A DNA stretch of 64,000 bases from Lichenostomus cassidix (taxonomy: Eukaryota; Chordata; Aves; Passeriformes; Meliphagidae): positions 1,540,250-1,604,249 of the forward strand of contig CM039211.1 in NCBI GenBank assembly GCA_008360975.2, written 5' to 3'. Made by a program: the position numbers and the translations under genes. The notes under the pieces were generated by a model. It had not been told where the DNA came from, ran no database searches, and was given only the letters and a program-made list of their open reading frames with translations. Below are positions 14,845 through 29,500 of the stretch, piece after piece. The stretch's first letter is position 1. Each line of letters opens with the position of its first letter.

Positions 14845-15950
14845 AGTCATTGAAAAATAGGTCTGGAAAGCACTTCTAGATGTAGAGTAGTCCAACCCCT
14901 ACGTCAAAGTCAAATCGTCCATAACTGTGTCATTTCAGAAAGTTATTTGTTTAATCTGGTTTTTAAGACCTCAAGGGATGGAGATTGCATACATTACCTA
15001 TGAGATGCATTCTCCTTGTTTCCTGAAAGAGGATCCTCATGTATGCTTTCTCATAACTCCCTCTTTTCACTCCTTTTTTTCAGGCTCAACCATGCCAGCT
15101 TTTGAATATTTCCATGTAGGTTTATTTTTCTGGTTGTGGTTTTATCTTTTTTTGTTGTTTTTTTTTTTTTAATTCCATCGCCCTCTTCTGCATTTTTAAC
15201 ACTTTGTATATACATTTTTGAAGCACATACTGCTTAGTTATGTGCTGGGGTAAAACACAGGGCACATTACTTTCCACACCTCATGGAATCAAGTCATACT
15301 CAAATCTCTCAGTGCCTTTTTTACCCAAAGCTCTGACAATTCTGATTTTTGTCCAGCTTTTCCAACCACCCAGCCTTGGTGTGTAGCTGAAGAGTGAGTA
15401 TCACACTTTGAGTATCACACCTGCACTCATGGGATCATTTTCAGAACATTTTCTGTGCAGCTTTTCAAGGTTGTTTCATCGCCTTTCTGTTTTGTCACCT
15501 GCAGATTTTATAAACAGATTTTGTATTTTTCCATCCTCATTGTTTCTGAACGCACTGGACAGGATCAAGGATGAGGTGAAGAAAGTTTTCTTCTTACATG
15601 AAGAATGTTTTCCCATCCTTCCAATCATTCTGACAATTAACTGTGCCTAATTATTTCTGAGTGCTTTTTCCAGGCTGTTTTACCCCATTTCACCATTCAT
15701 GTTCTAGTCCTGGAGAACATCAAAAATAATCCCATGAAACTATGGCAGTAGACTTTTTGGGTACAAGACACTTCATAACTATTATTTCTCCTCAATGCAA
15801 CTATGCTATTATTTAATCATCAAAAGAAATTTGATTATCTGCAATGATTTCTGCCTGACAAATCCATTCTTGTTGCTTACTCATTTCCTTGGCTTCTTCC
15901 AAGCACTTGTGTACATTATTTCATTATTTGTCACAGCAATTAGTTTGAGC
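14845..15950 (-). mobile_element. Old, degraded CR1 LINE fragment (antisense)
   Basis: Read on the plus strand, the segment starts with the 'tctggaaagcacttct...tagtccaacccct' signature, the reverse complement of a CR1 3' end. It continues through motifs typical of inverted avian CR1: 'gacctcaagggatggagattgca' around 14,970, a 'cacctgcagattttataaac' block around 15,495, and 'caaaagaaatttgatt' through 'cttggcttcttccaagca' around 15,820-15,905. It is heavily substituted and interrupted by T-runs, and I found no intact reverse transcriptase frame. Boundaries are approximate. Family assignment is from recall of the CR1 consensus; subfamily not determined. Confidence 0.65.
15125..15172. repeat. T-rich run inside the CR1 fragment
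   Basis: T-rich simple sequence with occasional G, ending in a 12-base T-run. It interrupts the CR1-like homology and was probably inserted or expanded after the LINE copy decayed. Confidence 0.55.
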
Positions 15951-17497
15951 TTGGAATTGAATCCTGTGGGCCTTTCATCTACATAAATTCTCAATTCCCT
16001 CCTGACTATTTTGAGATGAGATGAGATTTGCATGCTTTGCTTCCAGTCCTTTTGCCATCATTTTGATGGAGGAAAAAAAAAATAGCTAGGAATGATGCTC
16101 TTGCACCCTGAGTGAGGTGGTCGAAAGACTGGTTGTCAGATGACATGAGATAATCCAGAAAATAAGATCTTACAAATTCTATTATTCTTGTGGAAAAGTA
16201 ACATTTCTGTCTTGGAAAGAAATTTATTAGCCCAATATAACTGAAGCCTTTCCATACCAAAGATTTTAACTCTTGGTGGTGATATGGTGTGAGGCAGCTG
16301 CTGAGAACCAATTTGTCATGAAACACCATACAGTAAAGACATGAATTAAAGACTGCTGCCTCTGTCTGATCTGTAATAGTTTGAACACATTCCTTTGAAC
16401 TGGGTAGAAACAAAACCATGTTTAAATATTGATTTATGCCTGAGTGTTTATTTATGTGCACAAACATATTATGTGGGTGTGTAAACAAAGAAGAACCACA
16501 ACACAAATACAATTTAAATTGGGAAAAAAATATAAAAATTTTGATACTCCCTCTTTTTTTTCCCACCCCAAATATTTTTGGTTTTATTAAATTCACATGG
16601 TCACTTCTTATTTGATATCTCAAAAAATTTAGGAAGACTGTTCACGTCTTCAAAATATTTTTAAGGTAAAGATTGGGTGAAAAGTTTGTGTAGCTGTGTC
16701 TATGCCTTCAAATGAAGCACCAGAAAAATACAAATTTTTAATGCAGCTTGCATAAATACCTGGCACATTATCACTGTTTTTAATGAGCCTTGGTGATTGA
16801 TTTATGGGACTGTAAAGTTACGGATTAATAACTTGGATTACAAAGTTGGATTACAATCATGGTTTTGCAAGCTGTTTGGATGGACAGCTGCAAGAAACTG
16901 TGCTGGTTTTCCCCTTTTGTCCTCTGCAAGTCAGCCACACTGGTTATCTGTAACACCAGCTCACCTTGGAATGAAATCCTGCTGAAATCTGCTCCCTGGG
17001 AAACACTGGGCTGCACTCATCTTTGGACTCTGTTGGCTTCTGTGGTCTGGCAAAGCCACAGCATAACCATCAAATTCTCTGACAGAAGGAGAAGATGATG
17101 CTTGAAACAATTTTATCTCCAGCATCCTCAAACACAAGTGATTCCACTTTCCTTCAGGTACCCCTGGTGTGCCTAATCTTCATACAAGACCCATCCTCTG
17201 GCTCTAAGTCAGGTTGCTGTTTGCATCAATGTGATGAAACCACATCTTTAAATGAAATTAAACCAGCAGCCAATGTTTTTATTCAAGGCTTTGTCTCATT
17301 GTCATTCCACCAAAAAGGTGCACCAGGACCAGGGTTATTTCACACGAACAAATCAAAGGGCTGCCTTCATACCCATCTAAGTTAAAGGCAAAATTTCTTT
17401 GATAAGAAATGATAGCAGGAAAGCAGGATTTTTCTGGATGAATTGGGTGGAGGCAGGTTTTTTCTTTTTGTCCCTTGCTCCATCAGCATGAAAGCTG

Positions 17498-17527
17498 CTT
17501 TCAATATTCAATATTGAAAGATCTTTC
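17498..17527. repeat. Overlapping perfect palindromes
   Basis: An 11-base arm (CTTTCAATATT) at 17,498-17,508 is matched perfectly by its complement at 17,510-17,520 around a single C. A second perfect 12-bp palindrome (GAAAGATCTTTC) overlaps it at 17,516-17,527. No function is assigned. Confidence 0.75.
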
Positions 17528-20500
17528 AGTATTCACCACGTTTATTAGCTTCATACATGGGTAACTTCCATGTTCAGATGTCTGCACACACTCTGGACTT
17601 AACTCATTTATTTTCTGCCTTGAGAGCCACTAATGAGGCTCTGAAACCTTCTGAAGGAATGGAAAGGTATTTTGACAGCGTAATGTTTTGAATAATCTGG
17701 ATGGGATGGCCATCTGCTATTCCAAGAATCAAATTAGGTTGTGGGACCTCACTTTTTATAACAGAGTCATAAAGAGAAATTGCTGAAACAAGGTGGATTC
17801 ACTGTGTGAACAGTGAGTGCAGTCCTAATGGAACCAACCCTAATTCAACTGCATCCATTAAGAATGTTGGATAAGGGTGAGCATGCGTGTAGTCTTAATA
17901 TACTACTTATTTTCTGCTTGGAACGTGTAAGAAAAAAACCACATTTCACTCTAAAATGTGTTTTTTTCACAGTATCTCTGTCAGGCCTAGTTGTTTTGTT
18001 TTTTACCTTACAAAAATTTGTGTTGGATGGATGAGCCATTGTGACTGCCTGGTGTTTCAAAAATGGCCCAAAATGCTCACTAAGAAAATTCTCTGCGTGT
18101 TGCAAAGCTTTTAACTTCTGAAAGGCTGAGTGAAAATGCCATTTTCACTCAATACTTCCATCCTGGAAGGTATTGCCTGAACAGTGCTGGATAGAGTTCT
18201 AGTTCTGCCTCTGATTTGAAAAGTAACTTTTGGTAGGTTATTTGAGTTAATCCTGTTGCACTTTGCCCTTTTTTCTCAGCATGTGAATGTTCTCCATTTT
18301 AATCCCCCTCAAACAAAGAAACAAACAAAATTTAATATCTTCTTTGAAGGGGATGATGTATTAGTTAGTTTAAGCAGGACACAGATCACAGAGGTATGGT
18401 AAAAGTAAAAATCTTCCTGTGTTTTTGTGAACAATAGTGGAAAACTCCTGCTCCAACTGTGCTATCCAAACGGAGCTGCAAAAGTCCTTTGGTTCAAACC
18501 AGAATGAAGAAACTGATCATCTATACAGGATCACAACTCACCTCTTCTGTGTGCTTTGAGGATGTAATTTCCTCAAAGATTCATTTGGAAATTCCTCAAA
18601 ATTGGATTCATTCCTCAAGCAGACTCATTTGGAAAAAAACATCCTTTCTTCACGAGCAGGTGATGTGTAAAAACAACACTGAAGTTATTGTTTGATGGAT
18701 TTTTTTCTTGATTTAATCACACTGTTAGGAGAGGGAAGACAGAGTTGATTGCTTCCAATTTTATACATATTTGAACAGAGATAAGCTTGGTTTCCAGTTC
18801 CTTCCTCAGAAGAGTTTCAAATTTTATATCCTACTTTTAATTTGCACTTCAAGATGAGTATTTAAAAATACCTGCTTTATCTCATATAATGCAAATGGTG
18901 TCAGAGACATTATGTGTATTTACTGAGACTAAAGGTACAGTCTAGATGGTCTGGAATGTTTCAAAATTCCACGTGCCTGAGAAGAAAATTTCTTTTCCAA
19001 TCAGCACAAAAAGAAACCACTAAAGCTGTTCCATGATTTAATTTTTATGAAATGCATCAGAAGAAAAGGTGATTTTTCATGTATAGATATGTAGAAGAAG
19101 GCTGTCCCTCTGGTTTCTTACCAAATTCCATTGAGGTGCATGCAACACCTGCTTCCAAGGATGAAGTGAAATTCATTTCTTTGAGTTTTGTGCAGAAGCT
19201 ACAAAAGTTCCCTCCTATTTTGATATGCTTGACCACTTGAAAAAACAGTTTCATGAAGAAAGGTTAACATTGGTAATTGTTTGGTCATTTTCCATATGGG
19301 GTCAGCCTGCAGATAAAGTTACACAGGGTTCATAACCACTCTGATATCCAAGCCAGCAACCCAGCAAGTCCTTCCTAGCCCCAGAAAAACTGTTTCAACA
19401 ATGAAAATGGGCAGAAATATTACTGAGATTCAGCACCCTCCATATTTTGACTGCTTTGCTGGGATCTGCTCTTCTTGCCACGCTGATTTTGGCAATCCGC
19501 TTAGCCCTGCTCCTCCAGACTGCTGAAATGATGTCTGTCCAGTCTCCTAGGACCTCAGCCAGGAGAGCATTATTTTGGAAGCCTGCTGAGAGCAGGTGCT
19601 GCAGTTTCATATCAATGCAACAGGTATTTCTCTCTCTTCTTTGAGAGAGAGCAACTCCTGTTGCTCAGGAGCTCTGGGATGGAAACTTCTGGGCACTGCA
19701 AAGCAGGAAAGCTGTCCCTGTGTGGACATGTGCCAGCTCTCCTCACCAGCCCTTGCAGGGTGATGTTGGAGTTTTCAATTAAATGACTCTGTGGAAAATG
19801 AGGCGTTAAAACCAAGAGCTGACTGCAGTAAACAAAATGACCTTGTTTTGCTTTGTTTTCACCTGAAGGATATTGAGAATCCACATCCCTGGATGCACTA
19901 AATTTGGGGCTTCAAATCTCTCATGCTTTTTCCATCTGGGAGAGAAAGAACTAAAGTCTTGAATTCAGGGGAAGCCTTGTCCCTGTGAAGGCCAGTGGTG
20001 TTGGATGACAAGTTGTGCAGAGTTTTGTGAATTAAATTGTCCTCCTGTTCCTTTACGTGGAGGATAATTCCAGGAGGCAGAGGGGTTACAGTGTTTTGTT
20101 GAAGCTCTGTTAGGGTTGAGTTCAATCTTGACTCCAAAATGAGCAATATGAGGAAAAGCAATGGTAGTGTGTGCTAGATCTCTCCTCATTACTGTCATTA
20201 GATCTACAGATAAAGCTCAGAGATAGGCTAAAAAGAGGTTTAGAGGTTTCAAACATGTGGCATTAAAATTGGTAAACAGGTTTATGACTGTTTTTCAACA
20301 ATTTCTCATTCTCACAAATCTACTCAATCTGGTACTCAGTCCTGTTGTGGTAAGAAAATAGAAAGAAGGAGGAGCAACTCTTCTTTCTTATGTCTTATCC
20401 AAATCAGATTATTTGTTACTGGCCTGGCAAAAATTTTGAACTCCCTTAGGACAAAGAATGTAACAATATTTGTTAAAATATTGTTAACCTTTAAACAACC

Positions 20501-23500
20501 ACCAAATAATTTATGGAGAGAAAAAAAGAAAGAAAAAGAGAAAAAAGGAAAAACGGATAGAAGACCTGTGTTAAATATATCAGTTTCCCTTAAATTTGCT
20601 TTCTGCTCTGTTCCTTGTTTACAAGTGCTAGTTATAAGCATGGCAAGGAAATACATATTTAACAGAAAACAGATGTTGCTGATTGATGTTGTTAGATAAA
20701 AACAACAACAAAAATTAAAAGCAAAATAACTCCTTCAATAACCTTCAGGTGGCAAGAACTGGTGAGGGAATTAAACTGTGAAGATCCACGTGACTTCTTT
20801 GGGTTGACAGTCTCTCACAATCAGAGGATCTTTCCACACAGTCAAATCCAACGCAGCCAAAAAACTAAACAGGAAAGTGATATGTGTAATTTTAACAGGC
20901 ACTGCCAGAACCTGGAACTGATTGACTCCTGACAGAGCTGAGGTATGGCTGGTAAACCATGAGAACAAGTGTTCCCTGGGTGATGCTGTAATCAAGACAG
21001 CAAATATGGTCTTTACATGCCTGGTGCATCCAATAGGCATGGGGAGGTGGGATTGGGACTGTAAAACAGGAGTAACACCAGGGTGCTGTTCCTCATCCTA
21101 CAGCCCAGTGGATTTCAGAAAATCTGAGTGGGTGCAGGAGAGAGTTTCAGGAACTACTTGGGGCTGGGAAAAATCTGAATTACAGCGAGAAAGTTTAAGG
21201 AGCTAAATCTACTTCATCCAGAAACATTAAGAGCTGACGTAATGATAAAACATGCAAGTACCTACACGGGGAAGAGATTTCCGTCACAAAATGGCCTTAA
21301 AACAGTAAATGGCAGAATGCAAGGCTTGGAAACTGAAGTTGGCCAGATTTAGACAAGTAATAAAGGGAATTTTTTTTTGTTTTGTTTGGTTTGGTACATG
21401 TTTTTTCATTGGTTTTCTTTATCTTATTATAGTTTTTTGGGTTTTTTTCCATTTTGGGGAGCATAATTAACTATTAGAATAACTTACCTTAGAGGCATGG
21501 GGAATTCTCCAATCTTTAAATCAAGATCATAATCTTTTCAAATAAGATACAGTACAGCTCACGTAGAAGTTATATGCCTCATGCAGAAATGGTTGGGTGA
21601 GGCTCTTGGCAAGGCAAGAGGATCCTGGAGATCTCTCTGGAGCTTGCTAAAAATTTTAATGTCTGCATGCAGGGAGCATATATCCTACTACATAATACGG
21701 ATTTCTAAGAAGCTGATGATTGGTTTTTTCTCTTTATGGGGTACTAATACAAACCTAAGAGCATTTTGAAAGCATCAGCCCTTGGATCACATTCTGAATA
21801 AATGCTGTGCTCAGTTTGAACATCTGGAGTTACTTCAGCTTGAAAAGGATTGCTAAAGGCAAGTTAATGTAGTTAGGCCAGGCTTAGTTAACCTAGGAGG
21901 AGCCTCAGGAGACACTTCTCTGAGTTACCTGTGAGCAGCACACGAGGATCAAAAGGACCAATTTCTGGTTCCTGTTGCTGTGGATATGGGACAGAATTGA
22001 GGAGAAGTGGCTAAGTGTACTTGTGCAACATCCATTTTGCCTGCATCAAAGAGTTCCCTCTCAAATGTCATTCTCCTTATTGTTTAACCCTTCAGAGAGC
22101 AATATTCCCACTGATTAATATTTGAAACATATCTGGAGGTCCAGAATGTGAAAAGTGCAGAGAGCAGAGGAACTACTGCGGGGCAACACCTCGCCTTGAC
22201 TACCTGTTTGTGAGAATCTGTGTGAACGGGAGGGGAAATTTTGTCAACCAGGAGAAGAAGTAATAAAACAGCAAGATCCTTCACAGAACAGTTTTATTTG
22301 TAAAGCTGACAGGTCTTGGCATTAACTGGAGAGGTGGTGGTGCTTGTAATTTAAAGAAGGATGCTGACACAGACATTCTCAGGGGCTGGAAGCCTATTTG
22401 GTCCTGTAGACAGATGTGAGCGAAGCAGAAGGGAGGCAGGAAGGTTTTCTCCTCTTTCCTCTTGAGGAGGTCATGTGTTTGTGTCATCTTCTTTGATCTC
22501 TGTATTTGATAGTCACCATTTCAGCATCTGCTGCCAAACTCACAAAGAGCACAGATTTTTTGTGACCCAGCAAGAAAGGGAGGCTTATGCCTGATCCTTT
22601 TGTGGCTCACTTTACACTTCCAGCTACGAAAACAAATGCTCTGTTTATTTGAGAAGCAGGATCTAGGCAACAGGGTTAACCAGCACTGGCAGAACATGGT
22701 GTTTCTATTTCTTGTGGATTCGTACATGTGTGAGGTTCATACACCTGTGGGCAAACCAAAGGCTGTTTTGGTGGTGTTGGTGTTACCATGTGGCTCCCAG
22801 CAGTGTCAGCCTGCCAGCCCTGGGAGAAAGAGCAGCAGGCTCATCAGGAAACAGTGCTGGCACTGATTGATGGCATCTGCTTTCAGGACAAGAACAACTG
22901 GATTCTGAGCAAGTCAGGTCAAAGGAAAAGGGAAGTATCTTCATTCTTGGTTATTAAGTTGGACTGGATTACGAGCAGTCTTTTTTTTTTTTTTTTTCAG
23001 GCTTGCCATGAGAGGCTGTCGGGATTTTGGGAGGCAGATGAGCAGAAAGACATCCACATATCCAACTATCCTGTGGGTGCCAGGCTGTGCTTCTTCTCCT
23101 GTACAGCATGAAGAAAGAGAATAGGAGCAGGTCAGTGTATAACCATACTCTCCAGCTGAGCTGTTACTGCTCACCCTGCTGAGCTCGATGAAAATCGTGC
23201 TGTCTCACGCTGTTTCACAGCAGCTATTGCCTCTGCAGTAATTAAATTCATGCTCTTTGCTAAATAAGTATCAGGCCCTGGTGACTCACCATTGCTGGGA
23301 TCTTCTTTGACCTCTCCTCCCCTCTACTCTGCCTTGCATCCCTCACTGCCTACAGAGCTGGAGAATAAAAAAAGAAAAAGGAGCCAGCAAGTGGTATATG
23401 AACCCAGTCTGAGCATCCAATTCTGAGTGAAATTCCTCTGCTTTCTCATCTCTGACTGGGAAATCTTTCCCCTTGCCACAACAGGACACAATAACCAGCA

Positions 23501-26500
23501 GGTCTTGCTCTGCTGTTTTTCACTAACTCAGCACCACAGTGCTGCTTCAGGTGCCAGCTCAGCCTTTGTGCCAATGCAGAGGCTTCTTGCATGACAGGGT
23601 TCTGCATGAGAAAGGGAGCCAGAATCAGTTCCCTGGTTGGCTCTATTTTCACTGGTTTTGTGAAGCTGCCACTTTCCCACTTCACTGCACCGAACAGCAA
23701 CTGGCATGTGCACTACAAGTAAAATTGATCTAACGTTTAAACATGCCCTGGCATGGAAAGCATACAGTGATTCACCAACCCCGCTGCTAAACCTGCCCCA
23801 AATCCTGTCCAAGTCTGTTTTTTCCCAGTGCATACTGGTTTTCTGACATGCTCTCTCCTTCTGTTTTTTTTGGATGACTTAGTGTCAGCCCCTAGAGCTG
23901 ATTAAGAGGTGATTAAGAGCATTTTCCTGTCCCAGCAGGTGCTGACACAATTGCAGGGGTTCCCTCCTGGGCAGCACACAGTGGTGAGGGAAAAGTGGAG
24001 TTTTTCTGGCAGAGATGCAAAGCCAGCTCTTAGTACAACAGGGCTGCAGCTTCAACAGCTCAAACTGTGTGTCTCAGACCTTCTCCTGATGCAGGCAGGG
24101 AAAACTGGGATCTGGAAAGACAACTGCCTTCCCACTTTCTAGCTGCAGCACAGATGTAAGTTGGCTGTGATTTCTGCTTTTGGGTGCTGGCACTGCTCCA
24201 CCTCCCGGCAGGAATCCAAGCCCACGCTGCTTGCCCAGGCCATCCCATCGGTCCCAGTGGCTGTTTCCAGGTCAGGTGCCCACCAGGAGGTGGAGGAGGA
24301 TGGTGGTGAGGAAGGTGAGCTGCACTGGCTCCATAACCAGCCACGCTGAGGGTGCTCTGCAGAAGGAGCAGAGGAAAAAGTGCCTAGGAGCATATCTAAT
24401 GCTTCAAGAAGTGAAGGATAACCAAACATCCCATTGAATTAAGGCCTTGGAAAAGGGAAGAAGCATCTGCAGCCCTGAGGAATTTTGTCTTGGGAGGTCA
24501 CAAAACTGGGGCAAGCTGCTCAGCAGCTTTCTGTTGTGGGAGGAACCTACCCTGTGTCTGTGCTGTGGGTCAGCTGGCAGCTCTGTCCTTGTTCTTTACC
24601 CACAGAGACTTCCCATCACATCAAGGTAGCTTGGTGAGCTTGGAGCAATGCTCACCCAGCCTTTGGGAGCCCCTTTCAGAGAGTTTACCACCCCAGCTGC
24701 TCACATGCAAGAAGATCCAGTGCCCAGACATTTCCAAATCACTGGATAGATTTCAGAGCTGTTTATATCACTTTCAAAAGGAATGCAATGAAGGAAATGA
24801 GGTTGCTACTCCTAAATGTTTTGGAAAATTTCTCCTTTTTCTTTATCAGAGGTGTGTGCAAATGAAGGAAGTCCCCATTGTGTCTGATGCCCTCAACCAG
24901 CAGCATCATGTGCTTGTGGATGTATTTTATGTCTTCAACTGTTTTCAAAGAATAAAGGAGGAGGATTGAAGGTGAGAAGGTTGAAGGTGAAAAAACACAA
25001 ATTTGCAACCAATTTTCAGAAAGATCATGACTATCCCTCCACACAAAAAGGAAACAAAACCAAAAAAAACCCCAAACAAGCCAAATTGACTTGCTAATGC
25101 TTTACAGCACACTACTCTGTTTCATGACTAATGCTAAAAATTCAGGATCTGTGATCATGTGAGGTTTCAGTCAAGGCCAAACTCCTGTCAAACATGAAAC
25201 CTATAAACACTCCTGAGCAAAGCTGTACAGGTGGCCTAGTCAATTCCAGCCAGTAAAACCTGGTGCTCGATTTGGAGGTTTGTTTGATTTTTTATTTCTG
25301 AATCTTTGCTTACAACTCCCACATCTCCCACTTGGCTGTTCAGGGCAGCCCTGTGAGATGCTGGGAATAAAAAAGTGTTGAAAGGGTTCAGTCACACTTT
25401 TCAAAGTGTTTCTGGCCTGGATGGGTGGCATAATCATCCTTAGTGTGATCACAAGTGGAGCAGTTTCATATGGGCTTCGATGAATTTTGGCTTCCTGCTC
25501 ACCCCCAGGACCACTGGGATCTTTTTCACTACAAAAGCTGTTTGTTGTCCTCAAAATGCAAGTGGATGCCTGCTACCTGTTTTTTAACAGGGCTCAGTGT
25601 GTTTAAAATAAAAAAAAGGAGTCACTTTCATCCTTCAAATAGTGACAAAATTGCTGAAGATTCACTGGAGATTGGGTAACACTGAGCTCTTTTCTCTGCT
25701 GTGGTTCAGTCCCACAATCTTGCTCTGAGCTTTAGCAGGGATCGTGGCAGACTCATGTTTGTCATCATGACAGTGTTACAGGAAATAGAGAAAAACTATA
25801 GAGAGATGGGGTAGCTGGTGACGTCTTTGCAGTTGCAAATTTCTAAATATTTTTTTTAAAAACAATCTGTTTCTAATTCTTTCAGAACTCTCAACTAACT
25901 GGATGCACTTGCTATTTGAACTAACATAAATGCCAACTTGGCAAAATAAAGAAAGATATAAATCTGTAGAGAGGACCTAAGCAATACAATTTAAATTAAA
26001 ACCTTTTTTTTTTCTTTTTTTTTTTTTTTCTGATCAGTTATTTGCTGTCCACTTGGATGCACAACATTTGATTCAAATAACTTTTGTCAGAACTGGCAAA
26101 AGGAGCAATGAATCTTTCCAACTCCAGATGCCAGAGAGCCTGATCCAGTGCTTTGTGAAGTCATTTGGAGTCTTTAGGTTGACTTCAAGAGACTTTGGAG
26201 AATCCTCTTAATGTCCATTTTCTCTTAAGTAGCATTCATGGGCAGTGCAAAATATGTCTGGATGGATTCAAAAGACACTGTACAACTGTGTAAATATTTC
26301 TGTTATTAATTGCTTTGTACCTCTTTTCTTCTCATATCTTCTTTCTTATTGTCCAAAACTATAATTTCCCAGTAATAACATTTATGATATTGGATGAAAC
26401 TGAGGGAAGGATTTGTGAGTGGAAGGTTGATGTGGGATGAAAGTTCATCAGGAAGATCAAATGTTTCCTTTGATAATTCCATGATAAAACTCTTCAGGTT

Positions 26501-29500
26501 TACAGGAAGATTTTGTTACAGGAAATAAAGTGGGGTTTTTAACTTCTAAGAAAGTGAGGCTAGACTTGCCAAAAGTAATTTTTTATTTCCTGGAATTTAA
26601 CAAAACGTTTATTAGGTAAAGAATGTTTTTTGGCAAACATTCATTTCAAGAAAAGTTTTTGTTGGTTTTTTTTTTTAATTTGGATCAAGCTGATCTTTGG
26701 TTTTCTGATCTTTTTTTACATTGGATGCTGAACTGGAAAAAAAAAGCCTCTTCATGGACCACTACTTTTTAATGCTCTTTGAGCAGAGGAAAACATGAGT
26801 TTTTGAAAAAAAACAACCCAAACTTTTTTAAAAGAGCTTAGTTCTTAATATAACTTAAAAAAATTAAATACCATTTTTATAATACTTCAGTCTAGGGACA
26901 AATATTCTTGACAGGCAAGCAAATTGGTTCTTGGAGGTTTTATATTAGAGTGCCTCGTGGGATTTGTGCCTGCATTGCTCCACCCTTCCATTTTCCTCTT
27001 CTTGGCTGAACTTCGCATTCCATATGGTCCACAGGTCCCACCACGTTCAGGCCACCTGTTCCACACCTTTCACACACCTCTTCCTCTAGGAATGGTTTTG
27101 ATCTCTTTCTTATGAAATTTTGGCTCTCTCTGTAGGATATGGAAGCAGAAATACCACACAACCAGTTGGCATCAGGAAGGACTGAGGAAGGATGGAAAAG
27201 TGCTGGAATGAAGATCTTGCAGATATTCTTGCACCAAATGCATCCCGTCTTTGAAAAAAATCCAAAATTACCAAATCAAAATTACCACTGTTTATGAAAA
27301 TGGAGGCTGACTGGAATGTCCTTCTCACAGAAGACAGCAACCAGATAAATTATGGGTTTCAAGGATATTTTTCCCTTCCACACTGCCTTCACTGTGTACA
27401 GACAAGACATTAGGTTGGTTCAGGAGCTGGGTTTGGTATTTCATTTCCAAGTGCCACCAAACCCCAAAAGTTACGGAAACTCTCACTGTATTTTGCATGA
27501 GGTCTGACATTGTATGGGTTTTTCAGGCATGATTTTAGGACATTCAGCTTGCCAGTTCTCAGGGAGGACTTGTGCTTCCAAATGGAAGTCAAACATAGGT
27601 GAGGACATTTTGCTTTTCTCAAACCAGCAGTACTTGAGGTGTTATGATGTCTTTAACATCTGTTTTTCCAGCAGAATGTTGATGGCAACAGAAGAAAAAC
27701 TATGATCTATAACCTGCTGAGTATTCTGGAGCCTTGGCGGTCTCAAAATTATTCTTTCCTTACTTATTTATGCTTGATTGCAGAGGAATTTTATAATAAG
27801 GTTGGGGTTTTTTTACCTGAAAAGTCTGGTTTTTAAAGCTCAATTAGTCATAAGTCGTATTCTTTCATCTTGAAATTTACAGATGGCTTTTTATGTTCAG
27901 AATAGCTCTGAAGCTGGTTTTTGTTTTCTTTTGGTTTGGTTTGGGTGTTTTTCTCATTTTACTCTAATTTTCTGGATGATTCAAAATTCTGATGCCTATA
28001 TGAATTTGTTGTCCTCAGCTCAGTGTAAGAGGCAAGACAAACTTCTAAACAGTGTAAATGAACACATTAAAGAAGAATACTGACCATGTAATCTTGTCTT
28101 ATGAGGAAAATTAAAAAGAGAAATCAGTTCTGTAGCACTAAATGGTATTATTTGTGTCTTCCTGGGAGTCCAAAAGCTGCAAAATGGGTTACTGAAAAAT
28201 GCATAATACCAGCTCCATGGGAAGTCATACACCAACAATGCTGAAAAACTGGATTTGGCTGCAACCCACAAAGATTTATTTTCCCTCAGAAGAAAATTTT
28301 CCCCACAGAATAATCTTCCATGTGCACAATATTGGCTGAGTTTTAGGCAGAAACAGAAAAAACTATACTTTTACTTCCAAATTGTGTGTCCTGAAAAAAG
28401 AGGAGGACAAGGTGGAAAGGTTCTCTTGGTATATGTAATTTTTGGAGGGTTTTTGTGGGCTTTGGGAATGAACTGAAGCCTGGAGGCTCTAACTGTGCTT
28501 CACACTGTGATTAGAATTAGGTGGGAGAGGATCATCTCTTCAACGTGAAGAAAGGAGATGAAAGCAAGTATGTTTTCATTTTTTCCCTCCAACATAGTTT
28601 TTGCTAACCAAATCACTCCCTATCTTCATTTAAAAAAATGTAAATATGCTTATGAAAATCTTTTCTGTTAAAAAAAAAAAGCTGTCTCCCACCAGTGAAA
28701 CTATTCAGAAGAAGTTTGACTAGTTCTATTTATAGCGTGGTTAAATTCTTTGAGATGAATTTCAAATCAACCCAGCCTGAAGGAGGAAGGCTGCCAACTC
28801 ATTCCTAAGCCCCATTTTGCCATTCATCAATATAATTTATAAAATTCACAGTTCAATTAGTAAATAAGGTACTAAATGAGGCAGTTCCTGAGAGCCTGAA
28901 ACAAGTGCATGTAATAATTCTGGAAATGGTTTACTCCTAAAAATACTTTATGATGCTTATTGTTTCTTGTGGCAAACACCCATATAGGTAAACAAAAATA
29001 ATGTATTTATGTATTTTTATTTTAGTCCAAACAGATGTAGGATTTCAGGCAATTTTAAGTCTTGAAGTGTATTTATACAAACATACATATACATGTGTAT
29101 GTGTGTTTTAAATAAAATATTAAGCAGGTAGAAAATGGTGGCAAGATATCAGCCTGAATGTGAGATCCCAGAATAGCAAACCAGGTGTTTCTGTGTATTT
29201 CTATCCATAACCATGTATAAGATAGATTTATTGCAGTGAGGAAACATATTGTACTTTCAATTTTATGGGGCTTATATAAAATATGAGTGAAAAGGGATTT
29301 TTAAAGTTATGAAAGCTATTTTGTCTGCATCTTATCAAAGCAAAGGGAATGGTTACATCCAAAGAAACATGTGTAAATGCTTCCATAACATTCATTTCAA
29401 TTGTCATGCAATGAAATAACTCTTCCACAACAGCATTTGCTGTCCAGGCCAACATGCTGCACTTCAAGAGAAAAGATTTATAATCCCTCAGGTGTTCTGT

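Noticed and set aside
16006..16623. 205-residue minus-strand frame
   Set aside because: No domain, no repeat or splice signals in good context, AT-rich with T-run shadows. Consistent with a chance frame in a window this size.
24490..24969. 159-residue frame with a Cys-containing C-terminal half
   Set aside because: Looks mildly protein-like, but without a family, splice signals or conservation evidence it cannot be told from chance.
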